Origin: Candidatus Pacearchaeota archaeon | Lineage (GTDB): Archaea > Nanobdellota > Nanobdellia > Pacearchaeales > GW2011-AR1 | Assembly: GCA_002688335.1 (NCBI GenBank) | Contig: NZCQ01000015.1 | Span: 1-13,272 of the forward strand | Reading direction: 5' to 3' | DNA length: 13,272 nt | In this document: positions 5,231 to 12,163 of the stretch, piece after piece | How positions within the stretch are numbered: the first letter of the stretch is position 1 | Layout: the number at the start of each line of letters is the position of its first letter | Translations under genes and position numbers: made by a program | Notes under the pieces: model-generated | The model's database searches: none | The model's input: only the letters and a program-made list of their open reading frames with translations | Told to the model about the DNA's origin: nothing

Positions 5231-8137
5231 TTAACCATTCCTAAGCTGGAAATATCTCTTAACAGCATAGCTAACTGGATTTTTAGTTTGCATTGCTAGT
5301 TTGTCTGGTTTGTCTACGTTTAGATCTTTGTATATGGGATTGTTGAAGTTTGGAGGGAGTCTGTTGGGATTTCTTTTATACCAAATTAATTGAGATTGAA
5401 TGTATCCTTTCTTTAACGGAAGGTAATTTTTTTCGTTCCATTCGTTAATTCTTTTTTCTATTTCTATATCTGATACTCCTAAAGATTTGAAAAAACTTAT
5501 TAATACCATCAGTGCTCTCTTTCTCCCATCTTGATCTACCCCTTCTAGAAGAAGTGAGATTTGTGGAGGGAAGATTTCAGGACTTGGATTTGGTATTTCT
5601 ATTTTCTTGAAATCCTTTTTTGTTTTGTTATCAAATCTTGTGTCTATGTTTGATCCTTTTTTTTCTTCAATTGTTGTTTGTTGTTTTTCTTTTTGTTCAT
5701 GCCAGTCTAAAGCTTGGAGTAATAAGTTTCTTGCTTCGTCTTTATTCGGGATTGGATAGAAATCTTTTACTTCTATTTTAAATGGATTTGCGTCGGTGAT
5801 TTGAAAATCTTTTATCTTGGGGGGGTCGATTACTATTGATGCTAAGGCTGTTTTTTCATGTAATGAATATGGCATTCTGAATAAGTGTCTTGGGGCAACT
5901 AGAACAAGATCTGCATCAATTAGTTTTTCTGTTTTTTCAACTGATTTATTAAACATTTCAGGGTTTCTGTCTGATGAGAAATTGCAGTATTCACAATGCA
6001 TAATTTCTTCTCGTGATTTTTCTAGGAGGGGTTTTCTACACTCTGGACATTTAGGTATTCTTTTACTAGTTCTTATTCTTACTACATCTCCGATGTTTTT
6101 GCAGTTCTCGCAGATCCAGGTTACTTTTGTTTTCTTTGATGTTTTTCTATGACAGGAAGCACATTCATCGATCAATAGATCCTCTTCTTCTTTTCCAGTT
6201 TTTTCTGCAACTTGTTTAATTGATTCCTTTTCAAAAAGTTTCTCGGATAATTTTGGTTTGATCAATTCTGAAAGATATTGGCAGATTATTCTTGGCCATT
6301 CAGGAAACATATCTTTTGTTTTTTGATTATAGATTGTCTCAGGAAAAGCTTTCCAAGGAATTATTAGGTGGAAGCCCTTGCTTCCTGAATTATGTAATAA
6401 AACTGGAAAATCATTACCAAAAAAGGATTCTGTTTCTTTAACTGAAACATCATAAACTTTTTCTTTTCCCTTTTTAATTATGTCTCTAATTTCTACAATA
6501 CTTATGTCTGCATTAAACAGTTGATTATAATTTTGTAATATTTTCTTACATTCATTATCTTCATTGATTGTCTTATGTTTATTAAACCATTCTAACACTT
6601 TTTTTATTCTTTTTAGATTTGCTTTTTTCTTATTTAGAGTCATTTGCTCTGGCCGGTGATGATTAAACATTCCTGGCTTAATCTTATTGTAAACATATTT
6701 AAGTCCATCTATTGGAAAAACTTTATCTCCAAGATAAGGGGAAAATTTATTTCTTTCTCTATCGAACTCTAAAGAATCTAATTCTGATTTTGGAATTTTT
6801 ATAATGTAGACAAAACTACCTTTAAACATATTACCTTGTGGCATGGTATGGGGTTTATTTTTTTCTGACGATAAAGAACAAGAGATGTTGTTTAGTTTGC
6901 ATAGCCAAATAAACTCCTTAATTAGCTGTTTTGATACAGATTTAATAACAATGCTATATTCTCCTATTTTATATCCATCCCCCCTGATATAACCACGAAG
7001 CAGTTCTAAGAATAATTCTCTTGAAAGTTTCCAAGAAAAATTGGGAATATGTTTTCTCTTTTTCTCTCCACAATATTCTTTAAAAAAATCGTGCCATTTT
7101 TTTGAGTGGATTAAAATTTGTGTAGAACCAGTATTTGGATGTCTAATGGAAATCTTCCTTTTTGTTATCCTGGATAGGAGATCTTTGCAATCCCTAATAT
7201 ATTCATCTTCATTTTTGCTGAATGTAAATCCTGTTTGGTTTATGATTTTTGTAGTATGCCCCTCTGCTAAAAAATAACCGATTAATCTCATTAAATCTGG
7301 AGTAATATCAATTTTATCCCTGATTCTTTTCTTTGAAAAATGATTTTTACCAAATTCGTATTCAAAAAATATACTATTATTATCCTCTACAAAAGGATTT
7401 TTATTGCTATTAAATGATATTAAGAAATCTCCCTTTTTTATCTCGGTTACTTTTTTTTGGATTATTTCTCCCTTATCCCATATAAAAACTGAATGGTATC
7501 CTGTTGCTTTAATCGGGATTTTACTTTGTGTGTGTTTAATGTTATAAATAATATCTTTATGCTCAAGATAATCATAAATTCTTGAAAAGGAAAGTTTTCC
7601 CTTTTTATCAAGAGATAAAACTTTAATTTTTTCTCCTCTTTTAATTAATTTTATTGCATCTTTTATGGGGATTAACTTTATTTCATCTCTGGTTTTAATT
7701 AGTATATCAGTGTTACCTGAAACACTAAACTTCACCCCCATGTTTTCTATTCCATGGAATTTTAGAATTTCTATGAGTAATTCTGTGTAAATCTTGCTAT
7801 ATTCTAAATAAGGAGAGTCTATATCTAATAGTAGGTCCCAACCGACTCTTAAGTTGTTGAATTCTTGTCTATTGAGGTCTGTTGATAAGTCTAGAGGGTC
7901 GGCCCATAATTCTTCTGAACAGTGGAGAGAGGTTGCCCCTCTTTTAACTTGTTCCATTATATCTCCTTCGTATTGGAAGTTGTCAGGGCGTTTTCCGAAT
8001 CCTTCATAATATCTAGGAATTGTCTCTCTATTTTGAGAAAACTTGAATAAAGCTTTCCTAATGTCTTGCCTAGAATAATAAATCATAGTTAGATCTCGGA
8101 TTCTCTTCTCTTTATAGCTTTTTTCTTTTGATTCCAT
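5231..8137 (-). CDS. priS: Fused archaeal DNA primase (PriS with PriL-like C-terminus) interrupted by an intein
   Basis: This is a 968-aa precursor; removing the intein (138-583) leaves 522 aa. It should make RNA/DNA primers for chromosomal replication. The catalytic core is visible: GWDLLLDIDSP (99-109) carries the metal-binding pair D105 and D107. The nucleotide-binding motif KFSGSKGFH is rebuilt across the splice point (136-137 joined to 584-590). A further acidic site lies near D741/D743, followed by LFRMPYSLH (752-760). Two zinc-ribbon-like CxxC pairs sit at C659/C662 with C676/C679 and C697/C700 with C715/C718. Residues 855-968 resemble the C-terminal domain of the large subunit, matching the single-chain primases known in some DPANN archaea. 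In this copy the four positions where I would expect Fe-S cysteines are Q859, F931, D942 and A948. The gene diverges from the PCNA operon. Its start is supported by a TATA box about 28 nt upstream. Confidence 0.88.
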   Translation of the reverse strand: MESKEKSYKEKRIRDLTMIYYSRQDIRKALFKFSQNRETIPRYYEGFGKRPDNFQYEGDIMEQVKRGATSLHCSEELWADPLDLSTDLNRQEFNNLRVGWDLLLDIDSPYLEYSKIYTELLIEILKFHGIENMGVKFSVSGNTDILIKTRDEIKLIPIKDAIKLIKRGEKIKVLSLDKKGKLSFSRIYDYLEHKDIIYNIKHTQSKIPIKATGYHSVFIWDKGEIIQKKVTEIKKGDFLISFNSNKNPFVEDNNSIFFEYEFGKNHFSKKRIRDKIDITPDLMRLIGYFLAEGHTTKIINQTGFTFSKNEDEYIRDCKDLLSRITKRKISIRHPNTGSTQILIHSKKWHDFFKEYCGEKKRKHIPNFSWKLSRELFLELLRGYIRGDGYKIGEYSIVIKSVSKQLIKEFIWLCKLNNISCSLSSEKNKPHTMPQGNMFKGSFVYIIKIPKSELDSLEFDRERNKFSPYLGDKVFPIDGLKYVYNKIKPGMFNHHRPEQMTLNKKKANLKRIKKVLEWFNKHKTINEDNECKKILQNYNQLFNADISIVEIRDIIKKGKEKVYDVSVKETESFFGNDFPVLLHNSGSKGFHLIIPWKAFPETIYNQKTKDMFPEWPRIICQYLSELIKPKLSEKLFEKESIKQVAEKTGKEEEDLLIDECASCHRKTSKKTKVTWICENCKNIGDVVRIRTSKRIPKCPECRKPLLEKSREEIMHCEYCNFSSDRNPEMFNKSVEKTEKLIDADLVLVAPRHLFRMPYSLHEKTALASIVIDPPKIKDFQITDANPFKIEVKDFYPIPNKDEARNLLLQALDWHEQKEKQQTTIEEKKGSNIDTRFDNKTKKDFKKIEIPNPSPEIFPPQISLLLEGVDQDGRKRALMVLISFFKSLGVSDIEIEKRINEWNEKNYLPLKKGYIQSQLIWYKRNPNRLPPNFNNPIYKDLNVDKPDKLAMQTKNPVSYAVKRYFQLRNG
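6389..7726 (-). mobile_element. Intein with LAGLIDADG homing endonuclease in the primase active-site motif
   Basis: This is an in-frame 446-residue insertion (primase residues 138-583). Block A is SVSGNTDILIKT, with Ser as residue 1. Block B contains the T-x-x-H motif (T212, H215). The two DOD endonuclease motifs are LIGYFLAEG (285-293) and LLRGYIRGDG (379-388), each keeping its acidic residue (E292, D387). Block F is VYDVSV. The C-terminal junction is LLHN followed by Ser, so both the penultimate His and the terminal Asn are present. Exact excision restores KFSGSKGFH, the invariant primase motif. All splicing and homing residues look intact, so it should be an active class 1 intein. The reading frame here is more AT-rich than the exteins, consistent with separate origin. 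Confidence 0.92.
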
Positions 8138-8160
8138 CTTTTTGCTTATTGGTTATTTGC

Positions 8161-8170
8161 AATTTATTAA
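8161..8170 (-). promoter_or_regulatory. TATA-like box for the primase gene
   Basis: TTAATAAATT on the minus strand is centred about 28 nt from the ATG at 8137. It is a weaker match to the common spacing than the other boxes. Confidence 0.35.
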
Positions 8171-8220
8171 TCGTCTTAGGCATTTGAGGTTTTTATTAAT
8201 ACTCGTATATCATAATAATG

Positions 8221-8226
8221 TTTAAA
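8221..8226 (+). promoter_or_regulatory. TATA box for the PCNA operon
   Basis: TTTAAA is centred 26-27 nt upstream of the ATG at 8250. No comparable box lies directly upstream of PCNA, so this is probably the promoter for both genes. Confidence 0.5.
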
Positions 8227-8249
8227 AGTGAAATAGGGTTTTTAATGAG

Positions 8250-8558
8250 ATGGTCATAACAAAAGAGTATGGAGTTTCTGAAGGAGAAGGCATTGATATC
8301 TTTGAAGATTGCATAGATGAGAGGATTAATGAGATGGGCTTTACACATCTAGATACTCATCATTATTTTCAAAATAATAACTGGAGTTCTTACTTACATC
8401 ATCAAGCAGGTGTTTCTTTAGTTGTTGACCAATATAGGGGGTCGGTATCACTAACTGGAACTATTAGCAATATTAGCGTTGCAAAGACTAGCTTAGAGTC
8501 ATTAATAGGAAGATTAAACGAATTTGAGGGTGCTCTATTGGAAGGGGATTGTGAATAA
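8250..8558 (+). CDS. Hypothetical 102-aa protein, first gene of the PCNA operon
   Basis: This is a small acidic cytoplasmic protein beginning MVITKEYGVSEGEGIDIFED. I do not recognise the family. It has no signal peptide, membrane helix or Cys. The middle is rich in His, Asn and Tyr (HLDTHHYFQNNNWSSYLHH), followed by beta-strand-like sequence (VSLVVDQYRGSVSLTGT) and a C-terminal helix (TSLESLIGRLNEFEGALL). The YRGSVSLTGT strand followed by a helix suggests a small alpha/beta domain. The stop at 8556-8558 is one base before the PCNA start codon, so the two are almost certainly co-transcribed and probably translationally coupled. A replication-related role is an inference from context only. The start is supported by a TATA box 26-27 nt upstream. 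Confidence 0.75.
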   Translation: MVITKEYGVSEGEGIDIFEDCIDERINEMGFTHLDTHHYFQNNNWSSYLHHQAGVSLVVDQYRGSVSLTGTISNISVAKTSLESLIGRLNEFEGALLEGDCE

Positions 8559-8559
8559 A

Positions 8560-9288
8560 ATGCAATTAAAACTTGAGAACCCGAAGATATTTTCAGACAT
8601 TATTAGTATTATCTCGGATCTCGTGCTTGAGGTTAGAATTAAGGTTAGTAATGAAGGGTTGAATATAACTGCTATTGATCCTGCTAATGTTGCTATGATT
8701 TTGTTTAAACTACCTTCTAGTGCGTTTTCTCAGTTGGAGATTGAAAAAGAAGAAGTTCTAGGAGTTAGTCTAGAAAATTTGAAGGCAGTGTTAAGAAGGA
8801 TAAAATCTGGGAGTGTATTAACTTTGTCTAAGCATGAGAATGAATTGAAGATAATAATTCAGGATAAAATAAGAAGGGAGTTTAATTTGGCTTTGATCGA
8901 TGTGGAAGGAGAAGAGAAGCCTATTCCAAACTTGGATTTTATAAGTAAGATAGAGATGTCAAGTGTTGATTTCTTAGAGGCGATTGAAGATTGTAGTGTT
9001 GTTGCTGACAGTTGCTCGTTTATTTCAGAAGCTGATAAATTTACCATTCAAGCTAAGGGTTCGTTAAATAGCTTTAAGTCTGAGTTTACAGATGAGGTTA
9101 ACATTTCTGCTGAAGAGGCGAGTAGTAGATATTCCCTAGAGTACTTAAGCAAGATGATTAAAGGAACAAAGCTTACAGATAAAACTGTAATTAATTTTGG
9201 TAAAGATTACCCCCTAAAGCTCGAGTTTAACACCTCTTTAATTGAATTGGCGTTTATTTTAGCTCCTAGAGTTGAAACTGAAGATTGA
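8560..9288 (+). CDS. pcn: DNA polymerase sliding clamp (PCNA)
   Basis: This 242-aa protein is close to the usual archaeal length of about 245. It should form the trimeric ring that tethers polymerase, ligase, FEN1 and other PIP-box proteins to DNA. Family signatures are in order: AIDPANVAMI (38-47), the interdomain linker region around 117-132, YSLEYLSKM (191-199), DYPLKLEF (216-223), and the C-terminal LAPRVE followed by an acidic tail (234-242), where PIP-box partners dock. The ATG at 8560 is chosen because the frame extended upstream to a TTG at 8524 only reads out of frame through the preceding gene, and because MQLKLENPKIFSDI aligns with the normal PCNA start. GGAAGGGG about 12 nt upstream (8540-8547) may act as a ribosome-binding site, though coupling to the upstream gene is enough. 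It is divergent from primase, a sensible replication locus. Confidence 0.96.
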   Translation: MQLKLENPKIFSDIISIISDLVLEVRIKVSNEGLNITAIDPANVAMILFKLPSSAFSQLEIEKEEVLGVSLENLKAVLRRIKSGSVLTLSKHENELKIIIQDKIRREFNLALIDVEGEEKPIPNLDFISKIEMSSVDFLEAIEDCSVVADSCSFISEADKFTIQAKGSLNSFKSEFTDEVNISAEEASSRYSLEYLSKMIKGTKLTDKTVINFGKDYPLKLEFNTSLIELAFILAPRVETED

Positions 9289-9299
9289 AGGGGTGAGGG

Positions 9300-9398
9300 T
9301 TAATAGTTTTTGTTTAGTCTTCCCTTCCTAACTACATCAGCAGACCAGTTGTCGAAACCTTCTTGATCTTTAGCTCTTTTTAGAGGATTATTTTTAAA
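9300..9398 (-). pseudogene. 3' fragment of a broken gene (32 codons)
   Basis: Directly after the stop codon of the synthetase gene (9399-9401), and in the same frame, lies an open stretch of 32 codons ending at 9300-9302. It contains NPLKRAKDQEGFDNW and then SADVVRKGRLNKNY. It has no start codon of its own, yet the residue pattern looks like genuine protein, with a mixed charged helix and Trp. It does not resemble the ends of RelA/SpoT-type proteins, so it is better read as the tail of another gene whose front was displaced than as a read-through extension. It may be the missing end of the frameshifted gene at 11910-12163. The family is not recognised. Confidence 0.45.
9306..9316 (+). terminator. 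Possible oligo-T terminator after PCNA
   Basis: GTTTTTGTTTA lies 18 nt after the PCNA stop, following a G-rich stretch. Archaeal termination often uses such T-tracts on the non-template strand. There is no strong hairpin, so support is modest. It overlaps the converging coding fragment. Confidence 0.3.
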
Positions 9399-10457
9399 TT
9401 AATTCTTTTCTACTTCCTTTATTATTTTTGTTAATACCTTAATAAATTCCTGAGAATCAACAAAATAATTCGGATATGCCTTTTCTAATTCATCAATAGA
9501 ATCTGCTCCAACAAGAACTGTATCGTACTCTTTTTTGTTCCTAATTATTTTTTCAACTCTTGCATAGTCTTCTAATGCTTTTTCCCCTTCGTCTTTTGTA
9601 TAGGCGCTAATTTTAATGCTTTCAGAATTTAAATCCAATTCGAGTAAGAAAAATTCTTTTTTCGATTTTTTACTTTTTGTGTCAGTAAATTCCCTAATGG
9701 CACTATTCCATTTTGTCAGATTTTTAATAACCTTTAGTTCTCTCTCACTATCTCTAATTAATCTATATATCTCTTTCTTATTAGAAGGGGTATTGGGAAC
9801 TAGTGCAGTTTTTTCCATTAAAGCTAATGCACTACTAACTAGTCTAAAAAAATCTTTCCATTCTTTTTTGCCTCTATTTAATTTTATTGATTGGGTTGTG
9901 AAAAAATCAACTATTTCTATTGCTGTTGCCCAAATATGCTGTAATTTTGATCTAATCTGTACTTCGATTAATAATCCATTATATTTACTTTTTTCTTTAT
10001 CACTTTCATATCTATAAACTAAGTGTATGCTCCTATATCCATCTTTTTTTGGATAAGTGATATAATCCTTTTGGCTGACAAGTTTGTGCTTAATGTCACT
10101 TTTAAGGAATCCCTGGTCTCTTACTTTCCTTGCTATCTCTGTACTTGATACTACAGATCTGCATCCGGCAATGTCTTGCATTTGAGATAATTTTATAGTA
10201 GGCTCACTACCCTTGTATTTTCTTTTTAATTTATAAATTATCGATGAAAGTCTTTTAAGTCTTCTAGCAATAACTGGATTTTTATCAAACTTCTTTGATA
10301 TTCTCTCAAGTCTTCTATCAAAAATTTTAAGAGGGTATTCATGAAATGCTCTAAACTTATGAACTACATTCAAAGCTCCGTCTAGTTCTTCTTTATTTTG
10401 TATACTACTTTTTAGTATTTTTCCTGCCTTATCTATTTGAGATTTTGATGTTTCCAT
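9399..10457 (-). CDS. Stand-alone RelA/SpoT-type nucleotide pyrophosphokinase
   Basis: This 352-aa protein should transfer pyrophosphate from ATP to a guanine nucleotide (or, as in some toxic relatives, to another acceptor). Synthetase motifs are complete: RRLKRLSSI (65-73), MQDIAGCR (93-100) with the Mg-binding D95, KDYITYPKKDGYRSIH (130-145) with the base-stacking Y141, and EVQIRSKLQHIWATAIE (165-181) with E165, H174 and W176. There is no HD hydrolase, TGS or ACT domain, so it cannot obviously degrade its product. The N-terminal HKFRAFHEYPL segment and the C-terminal PNYFVDSQEF segment match, from memory, a widespread bacterial stand-alone family, which suggests lateral acquisition. A TATA box 26-27 nt upstream supports the start. 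Immediately beyond it lie four phased boxes that may be operators. It could be a small alarmone synthetase or the toxin of a toxSAS-like pair. Confidence 0.85.
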   Translation of the reverse strand: METSKSQIDKAGKILKSSIQNKEELDGALNVVHKFRAFHEYPLKIFDRRLERISKKFDKNPVIARRLKRLSSIIYKLKRKYKGSEPTIKLSQMQDIAGCRSVVSSTEIARKVRDQGFLKSDIKHKLVSQKDYITYPKKDGYRSIHLVYRYESDKEKSKYNGLLIEVQIRSKLQHIWATAIEIVDFFTTQSIKLNRGKKEWKDFFRLVSSALALMEKTALVPNTPSNKKEIYRLIRDSERELKVIKNLTKWNSAIREFTDTKSKKSKKEFFLLELDLNSESIKISAYTKDEGEKALEDYARVEKIIRNKKEYDTVLVGADSIDELEKAYPNYFVDSQEFIKVLTKIIKEVEKN

Positions 10458-10479
10458 ACCCCCCTTAGTATAATGTACT

Positions 10480-10487
10480 ATTTAAAT
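10480..10487 (-). promoter_or_regulatory. TATA box for the RelA/SpoT-type gene
   Basis: ATTTAAAT is centred 26-27 nt from the ATG at 10457 on the minus strand and lies 4 bp from the nearest phased box, so a protein bound there could block or recruit TBP/TFB. Confidence 0.5.
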
Positions 10488-10491
10488 CTTT

Positions 10492-10616
10492 ATTCTGCGC
10501 AGTTTGTAAATTAAAGTGTGGCTATTTTGCGCAGAGGTTTTACACAGGGATTCTGTATATTTTGTTAAATATGATGATTTTGCGCCGTTAGTGAATTAAG
10601 ATATGGCTATTTTGCG
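10492..10616. repeat. Four phased ATTTTGCG-like boxes within two 36-bp imperfect repeats
   Basis: Same-orientation boxes start at 10492 (ATTCTGCG), 10524, 10577 and 10609 (each ATTTTGCG). Steps are 32, 53 and 32 bp, about 3, 5 and 3 helical turns. Two boxes plus the sequence between them form 36-bp repeats at 10496-10531 and 10581-10616 that match at 30 of 36 positions, with TGGCTATTTTGCG identical. The array lies between the ATPase gene stop and the synthetase promoter. It is a likely operator or iteron-type binding array. Confidence 0.6.
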
Positions 10617-10622
10617 GAAGAA

Positions 10623-11831
10623 TTATGTAACTAAGAATTCATGCATGCCAATAATGTTATCTTTTTTTATTGAATCTGAAACTAAAATTAGATTAAAATT
10701 CTTATATTTGGATTTAAAATTAATTAGACCTTTTTGTTCTCTATCTGGAATATCATTTGTTGAAGTAACATTTATTGCTTTACCATCAATAATAAAGTCT
10801 ACTTCCGAAGATAGTTCATTCCAATAACTAATATTATTTTTTCCATCCCAAAGCTTTAGTAAAACTGCATTTTCGTACTTTTTACCCCTATTTTCAGAAT
10901 AAGTTTGATTTGTTATGGTAATAAATCCATTATCTATCGAGTAGTATTTAGGCAATTTTGATTTGTCATATTTTATTAATTCTGAAAAAGAAAAATACGT
11001 TACTTCTATTAATAAAAAAGCATTTACCATATATCCTATATATGTTGCAATTGTTTCGGTAGATAATCCATAGATTTTAGATAATTTATTTATACTCACT
11101 TTTGTTCCTGCATTTAATACTATATTTCTTGTTAAATCTAGTAATTGTTTAGAATTTCTTACCGAGTAACGGTCTATAATATCTTTATGGATAATATCTT
11201 CAAAATATTGAGTTAAAAGCATTATCTTCTTTTCTACATTATTTTCAAGTACAACCTCTGGAAACCCACCGTATGTTATGTAATCTCTGATATTTGGGCT
11301 ACTTGCAAATTTCATGTATTCTTGATAAGATAAGGGTTTAATTAGAAATGACAAATTTCTTCCAGTTAGAAGAGTGGAGAGTTCTTTTGTCAATAAAGAA
11401 GCAGATGAACCTGATACGATGAACTTAATTTTATCTTTTAATTCATATTTGGTTCTAACCCATTTAGCCCAATCTGGAATTTTTTGAATTTCATCTATAA
11501 AAAAATAGATTAATTTTTTGTTTTTAGTATAGTTTAGATATGAACTGAGAACATTGTCAAATAATTCTAAATTAAGGCTGTCAGCAAAACCATAATCTTC
11601 AAGATTTAAATATAATATTTGCTTTTTATTAATATTACTATTGACTAACTTTTTCATTAATTGCTTCATAATTGTAGATTTTCCAGATCTTCTGATTCCT
11701 TTTAGAACAATTACTTCTTTTCTGTCTACTACAGGCCATATTTTATCAATATAAAGAGTTCTTTTTTTCCCACTATCTATGTCACCATCCCAAATATTCC
11801 ATTTTTTAAGTATTTCAATTGTACTTGCCAT
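10623..11831 (-). CDS. AAA ATPase with DUF4143-type C-terminal domain
   Basis: This is a 402-aa protein of the AAA_14/DUF4143 group, common in archaea and bacteria and of poorly known role. Walker A is GIRRSGKST (45-53), Walker B is YFFIDEIQ (109-116) with D113/E114, and a sensor-like FIVSGSSASLL follows (137-147). GGFPEVV (188-194) is the usual family motif before the helical region, and a winged-helix-like segment (about 245-275) may bind DNA. The C-terminal PD-(D/E)XK-like core keeps EVDFIIDG (343-350) but reads INVT where the family normally has a Glu-x-Lys (as in EVK), so nuclease activity is doubtful. A TATA box 25-26 nt upstream supports the start. It lies upstream of the RelA/SpoT-type gene on the same strand but is separated from it by 165 bp and a second promoter, so co-regulation is possible rather than proven. 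Confidence 0.88.
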   Translation of the reverse strand: MASTIEILKKWNIWDGDIDSGKKRTLYIDKIWPVVDRKEVIVLKGIRRSGKSTIMKQLMKKLVNSNINKKQILYLNLEDYGFADSLNLELFDNVLSSYLNYTKNKKLIYFFIDEIQKIPDWAKWVRTKYELKDKIKFIVSGSSASLLTKELSTLLTGRNLSFLIKPLSYQEYMKFASSPNIRDYITYGGFPEVVLENNVEKKIMLLTQYFEDIIHKDIIDRYSVRNSKQLLDLTRNIVLNAGTKVSINKLSKIYGLSTETIATYIGYMVNAFLLIEVTYFSFSELIKYDKSKLPKYYSIDNGFITITNQTYSENRGKKYENAVLLKLWDGKNNISYWNELSSEVDFIIDGKAINVTSTNDIPDREQKGLINFKSKYKNFNLILVSDSIKKDNIIGMHEFLVT

Positions 11832-11852
11832 CTATATCTTATGCATTGTCCC

Positions 11853-11860
11853 TTTATAAA
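11853..11860 (-). promoter_or_regulatory. TATA box for the ATPase gene
   Basis: TTTATAAA is centred 25-26 nt from the ATG at 11831 on the minus strand. Confidence 0.5.
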
Positions 11861-11882
11861 GGTTATCGATATACTGGTAACC
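11861..11882. promoter_or_regulatory. Possible operator palindrome upstream of the ATPase TATA box
   Basis: GGTTA (11861-11865) and TAACC (11878-11882) are inverted repeats around a TCGATA-rich centre, directly beside the TATA box. The arms are short, so this is a weak call. Confidence 0.25.
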
Positions 11883-11909
11883 TATTTAAATGAAAATATA
11901 TGCAGATTA

Positions 11910-12163
11910 TTATAGATTTTTGTAGCATTTCCTGCAGATTTCGTCAAACAGAGTACGAATCATAACATTTGAATCAATACTATCTACCACTTTTTAATGC
12001 TAATTTCAGCAGATGGTCGTAAGACATCAGAAACTACTTGGATTTCAAATGTTGGAGAATCATGATCAATTAGGTGATTTGAAAGATTATTAAAAGCAAA
12101 GTCATTGAAAGACTTTCGTCATTAATGTCTTCTTCAGTAAGAATTGCATTTTTAAATAATTTT
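11910..12163 (-). pseudogene. Frameshifted protein-coding gene (two single-base losses in A-runs)
   Basis: Within this otherwise gene-free 460-bp stretch, three successive minus-strand frames read as one plausible protein. The first is LKLFKNAILTEEDINDE. The second continues SFNDFAFNNLSNHLIDHD and SPTFEIQVVSDVLRPSAEIS. The third continues VDSIDSNVMIRTLFDEICRK before a stop at 11910-11912. Each switch needs one extra base, and both fall at runs of A: adding one A at GAAAG (near 12114-12116) gives INDEKSFND, and adding one A at the A5 run near 11992-11996 gives SIKKVVDSID. The product is about 85 aa, mostly helical, unrecognised. The 5' end is unclear and runs into the inverted-repeat cluster. 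This could be a real decayed gene or one hit by homopolymer sequencing errors. Confidence 0.5.

Noticed and set aside
5817..7277. Plus-strand open frames opposite the primase gene
   Set aside because: They are antisense to conserved zinc-ribbon and intein motifs, show no TATA spacing and have no plausible domain content.
8524..8559. Upstream TTG start for PCNA
   Set aside because: It overlaps the preceding gene out of frame and adds 12 residues not seen in PCNA proteins. The ATG at 8560 gives the normal N-terminus.
9399..10457. Full-length Rel/RSH stringent-response enzyme
   Set aside because: HD hydrolase, TGS and ACT regions are absent; only the synthetase core and a family-specific tail are present.
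10496..10616. CRISPR-like array from the two 36-bp repeats
   Set aside because: There are only two imperfect copies, six mismatches and no further spacers or cas genes. The phased boxes explain the pattern better as binding sites.
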